The notes under the pieces are model-generated. The model worked only from the letters and a program-made list of their open reading frames with translations. It had not been told where the DNA came from and did not search any database. From Octadecabacter sp. SW4 (GTDB lineage: Bacteria; Pseudomonadota; Alphaproteobacteria; Rhodobacterales; Rhodobacteraceae), in contig NZ_CP042819.1 of NCBI RefSeq assembly GCF_008065155.1, forward strand, positions 2,170,001-2,234,000: a DNA stretch of 64,000 nucleotides. Direction: 5' to 3'. The number at the start of each line of letters is the position of its first letter. Within the stretch, counting starts at the first letter, position 1. Position numbers and translations under genes: made by a program. Positions 61,658 to 64,000 of the stretch are shown piece after piece.

Positions 61658-62527
61658 ATGCCCCACGCCACCCTGCCCCCCGCAGCCACCGCGCCACAGA
61701 TCAAGGCACCCGCCGGGGCCTGCGACGCCCACGTCCATCTTGTCGGCGCGCCCGCCGATTTCCCGCTTTGGGACGGACGTGTCGAAGACCCCGCACCGGG
61801 GCCCGATTTTCAGGGCTATCTTGATCTTTATCGCCGCCACTTGGACACTCTGGGGTTCACCCGCGGTGTGATCGTCCACTCGATCCTTTACGGGGCCGAC
61901 AACAGCATTACTTTCGCCGCCCTGCGGGCAATGGGCCCGGATTTCAAAGGGGTCGGCCTGCTGCCCGATACCGCCACCGCCGCCGATCTTGACCATTTCG
62001 CCGCCAACCAGATGGTTGCCCTGCGCCTGAACTACGTCCACGGCGGCATCCTGACCTGGGAGGGCGCGCGCAAGCTGGCACCCGCGCTGGCAGATCGCGG
62101 TTTGCATATCCAGATGCTGCTGAACGCCAACAAACACATGGGCAGCATTGCCGCCGATATCGCCGACCTGCCCTGCCCGCTGGTGATCGATCACCTTGGC
62201 TGGCCGGACCTTGCGGCGGGGGTCACTGAACCCGGGTTCCAGACCCTGCTGCGCCTTGTCGGCGACGGGCACGTCTACGTCAAACTTTCAGCGCTCTACC
62301 GCCTTTGCGATGCGCCCTATACCGATGCCGATGCCCATGTCGCCGCCCTTGTCGCCGCCAACCCCGCAGCCTGTCTTTGGGGCAGCGACTGGCCGCACTT
62401 GATGCTGGCCGATGCGCAGATGCCCCAGGCCAGCGCATTACTTGATGCCTTTCACCGCGCCGTGCCGGACCCGGACCATCGCCAGCAAATCCTTGTCACC
62501 AATCCTGACACATTGTTCTTCGCCTAG
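61658..62527 (+). CDS. Amidohydrolase, 2-pyrone-4,6-dicarboxylate lactonase-like
   Basis: The protein has 289 residues from the ATG at 61658 behind GAAAGGA. It is a TIM-barrel metal-dependent hydrolase with the N-terminal metal motif GACDAHVHLVG, the central LVIDHLGWPD and the C-terminal Asp in LWGSDWPHLM. This is the COG3618/LigI-type group of lactonases. With the divergent HpcH-type aldolase it might serve breakdown of an aromatic or sugar acid; substrate not determined. Confidence 0.88.
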   Translation: MPHATLPPAATAPQIKAPAGACDAHVHLVGAPADFPLWDGRVEDPAPGPDFQGYLDLYRRHLDTLGFTRGVIVHSILYGADNSITFAALRAMGPDFKGVGLLPDTATAADLDHFAANQMVALRLNYVHGGILTWEGARKLAPALADRGLHIQMLLNANKHMGSIAADIADLPCPLVIDHLGWPDLAAGVTEPGFQTLLRLVGDGHVYVKLSALYRLCDAPYTDADAHVAALVAANPAACLWGSDWPHLMLADAQMPQASALLDAFHRAVPDPDHRQQILVTNPDTLFFA

Positions 62528-62627
62528 GCTTCATCTTGCCGAAAAATACCTCCGCCAGAGGCTCCCAAGGTTTCAACCCGCACAGCGCCCGCCTATATCA
62601 AAACAAACCAACCCCAAGAGGCTTTTG

Positions 62628-64000
62628 ATGAAAACTCCGACCTATGACGCGAACGCATCCGCTGGCCAGGCCTTTGGCGACCTGCCCGAATGGGATCTGA
62701 GCGATCTTTACCCTGCCACGGACGCCCCCGAACTCAAACGCGACATGGACTGGGTCGAACGGGCCTGCACCGATTTCGCCCGCGACTACGAAGGGAAACT
62801 GGCCTCCCTTGACGCCGATGCGCTGCTTGAGGCGGTGAAACGTTACGAACAGATCGACGTCATCACGGGGCGGCTGATGTCGTTTGCGGGCCTGCGCTAT
62901 TATCAGGTGACCACCGACCCTGAACGCGCCAAATTCATGTCCGACATGCAGGACAAGATCACCGCGTTTACCACGCCGCTCGTGTTCTATGGCCTTGAAT
63001 TCAATCGCCTTGAAGACGCCCATGTCAACGCGCGCCTGTCCGAAAACGCCGATCTGGCGCGCTATCGCCCCGTGTTCGACCGGATGCGCGCGATGCGCCC
63101 TTACCAGCTCTCCGACGAGTTGGAAAAGTTCCTGCATGATCAATCCACTGTCGGCGCCGCCGCGTGGAACCGGCTGTTTGACGAAACCATTGCGGGCCTG
63201 TCTTTCACGGTCAACGGCGAGGATCTCAATATCGAGGGCGCACTCAACCTGCTGACCGAACAGGACCGCAGCACACGCGAGGCGGCGATGCGCGAGATCG
63301 CGCGCGTCTTTGGTGACCACCTGCCGACCTTTGCCCGCGTCCACAACACGCTCGCCAAAGAGAAGGAGATCGAAGATCGCTGGCGCGGCATGCCCAGCCC
63401 GCAAACCGGTCGCCACCTTGCCAATCACGTCGAACCCGAAGTGGTCGCGGCCCTGCGCAATGCCGTGGTCGCCGCCTACCCGCGCCTGTCGCATCGTTAT
63501 TATGCGTTGAAAGCCAAATGGTTAGGCCTCGATACCATGCAGGTCTGGGACCGAAACGCGCCCCTGCCGATGGAAAGCGAACGCCTTGTGGATTGGGACG
63601 AGGCCCGCACGACAGTGATGGACGCCTACGGCGCGTTTGATCCGCGCATGGCCGAACTGGCCGAACCGTTCTTTGACAAGGGCTGGATTGATGCGGGCGT
63701 GAAACCGGGCAAGGCTCCGGGCGCATTTGCCCACCCCACCGTCACGACCGTGCACCCCTACGTGATGCTGAACTATCTTGGCAAACCGCGCGACGTCATG
63801 ACGCTGGCCCATGAATTGGGCCACGGCGTGCATCAGGTGCTGGCGGCGGGGCAAGGCGAATTGCTGTCCTCGACCCCGCTGACACTGGCGGAAACCGCAT
63901 CGGTCTTTGGGGAAATGCTCACGTTCCGCAAGCTGCTGGAACAGGCCACGGACAAGGCGGAACGCAAGGTCCTGCTCGCCGGCAAGGTCGAGGATATGAT
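62628..64000 (+). CDS. M3 family oligoendopeptidase (PepF-like), N-terminal part
   Basis: The ATG at 62628 has AGAGG 7 nt before it; 457 codons are visible without a stop and the gene runs off the window. Start MKTPTYDANASAG and FGDLPEWDLSDLYP are typical of PepF-type enzymes of Rhodobacterales. The Zn motif HELGH is at about residues 395-399 (TLAHELGHGVHQ), followed by TLAETASVFGEML with the third ligand Glu. It is a cytosolic peptidase for short peptides. Total length should be near 600 residues. Confidence 0.95.
   Translation, partial: MKTPTYDANASAGQAFGDLPEWDLSDLYPATDAPELKRDMDWVERACTDFARDYEGKLASLDADALLEAVKRYEQIDVITGRLMSFAGLRYYQVTTDPERAKFMSDMQDKITAFTTPLVFYGLEFNRLEDAHVNARLSENADLARYRPVFDRMRAMRPYQLSDELEKFLHDQSTVGAAAWNRLFDETIAGLSFTVNGEDLNIEGALNLLTEQDRSTREAAMREIARVFGDHLPTFARVHNTLAKEKEIEDRWRGMPSPQTGRHLANHVEPEVVAALRNAVVAAYPRLSHRYYALKAKWLGLDTMQVWDRNAPLPMESERLVDWDEARTTVMDAYGAFDPRMAELAEPFFDKGWIDAGVKPGKAPGAFAHPTVTTVHPYVMLNYLGKPRDVMTLAHELGHGVHQVLAAGQGELLSSTPLTLAETASVFGEMLTFRKLLEQATDKAERKVLLAGKVEDM

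Noticed and set aside
61547-62272. Long N-terminal extension of the HpcH-type aldolase on the minus strand
   Set aside because: The ATG at 61546 has a strong AGGAGG site and matches the family start; the extension is antisense to the amidohydrolase.
62598-63494. 298-codon minus-strand frame at the window end
   Set aside because: The plus strand here is a clear M3 peptidase with HELGH motif; the minus frame is its shadow.

Overview
The window reads as ordinary chromosome of a marine-type alphaproteobacterium of the order Rhodobacterales (Roseobacter group). The basis is mixed. The sequence is GC-rich and gene-dense with many stop/start overlaps. It carries a glyQ-DUF6446-glyS-ppdK block, a SAM-II riboswitch before metZ, a CtrA-type box (TTAA-N7-TTAAC), a CarD/FdxA pair, class I IlvC, FolE2 and a SUV3-like helicase. 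I see no insertion sequence, prophage, CRISPR array or plasmid backbone.

Layout. 1-5 kb: tail of an AEC-type carrier, then a minus-strand polyamine-type ABC transporter operon (ATPase, binding protein, two permeases). 5-11 kb: tRNA-Leu(GAG), lipB, two exported proteins of unknown function (one with eleven LxFxGW repeats and a laminin-B-like end), ctaD, a shortened heme-ligand-less copy of the ctaD C-terminal part, and DUF2244. 11-20 kb: transporter, yqeY, carA, a membrane glycosyltransferase behind a CtrA box, GntR regulator, nucleotidase, UbiH-type hydroxylase, aminotransferase, two coupled Lrp/AsnC regulators. 20-29 kb: ilvC, acetyltransferase, DsbA-like protein, LysR with a pair of very small genes, a transporter, and the folB-folP-glmM operon. 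29-38 kb: cell-wall hydrolase, ppdK, glyS, DUF6446, glyQ, and a secreted pseudo-protease. 38-48 kb: TPP enzyme coupled to trkH, GSCFA/SGNH-like pair, folE2, metZ under a SAM-II riboswitch, ispZ/yciB, transporter. 48-64 kb: ftsY operon, lysoplasmalogenase facing an AlkB-like monooxygenase, xseA, purD, carD and fdxA, S4 protein with SUV3-like helicase, TPR, SCP2, lipase-like hydrolase, HpcH-type aldolase facing an amidohydrolase, and the start of an M3 oligopeptidase that runs off the end.

Most genes are housekeeping: folate (folE2, folB, folP), pyrimidine and purine (carA, purD), methionine (metZ), branched-chain amino acids (ilvC), lipoate, translation and respiration. No single large undescribed system is evident. 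The best second-look items are smaller: the structured carD leader with an internal terminator and a 10-bp enclosing stem; the degenerate cytochrome oxidase subunit I fragment directly after ctaD; the LxFxGW-repeat exported protein and its coupled partner; the SPOR/PG-binding pseudo-protease that lost all three catalytic residues; the FolB fusion with a kinase-like half; the CtrA-box glycosyltransferase; and a recurring arrangement in which a -10-like hexamer lies exactly 6 nt before the ATG, suggesting leaderless mRNAs.

All functional calls come from reading the protein sequences by eye; no database search was run. Promoters are pattern calls only.
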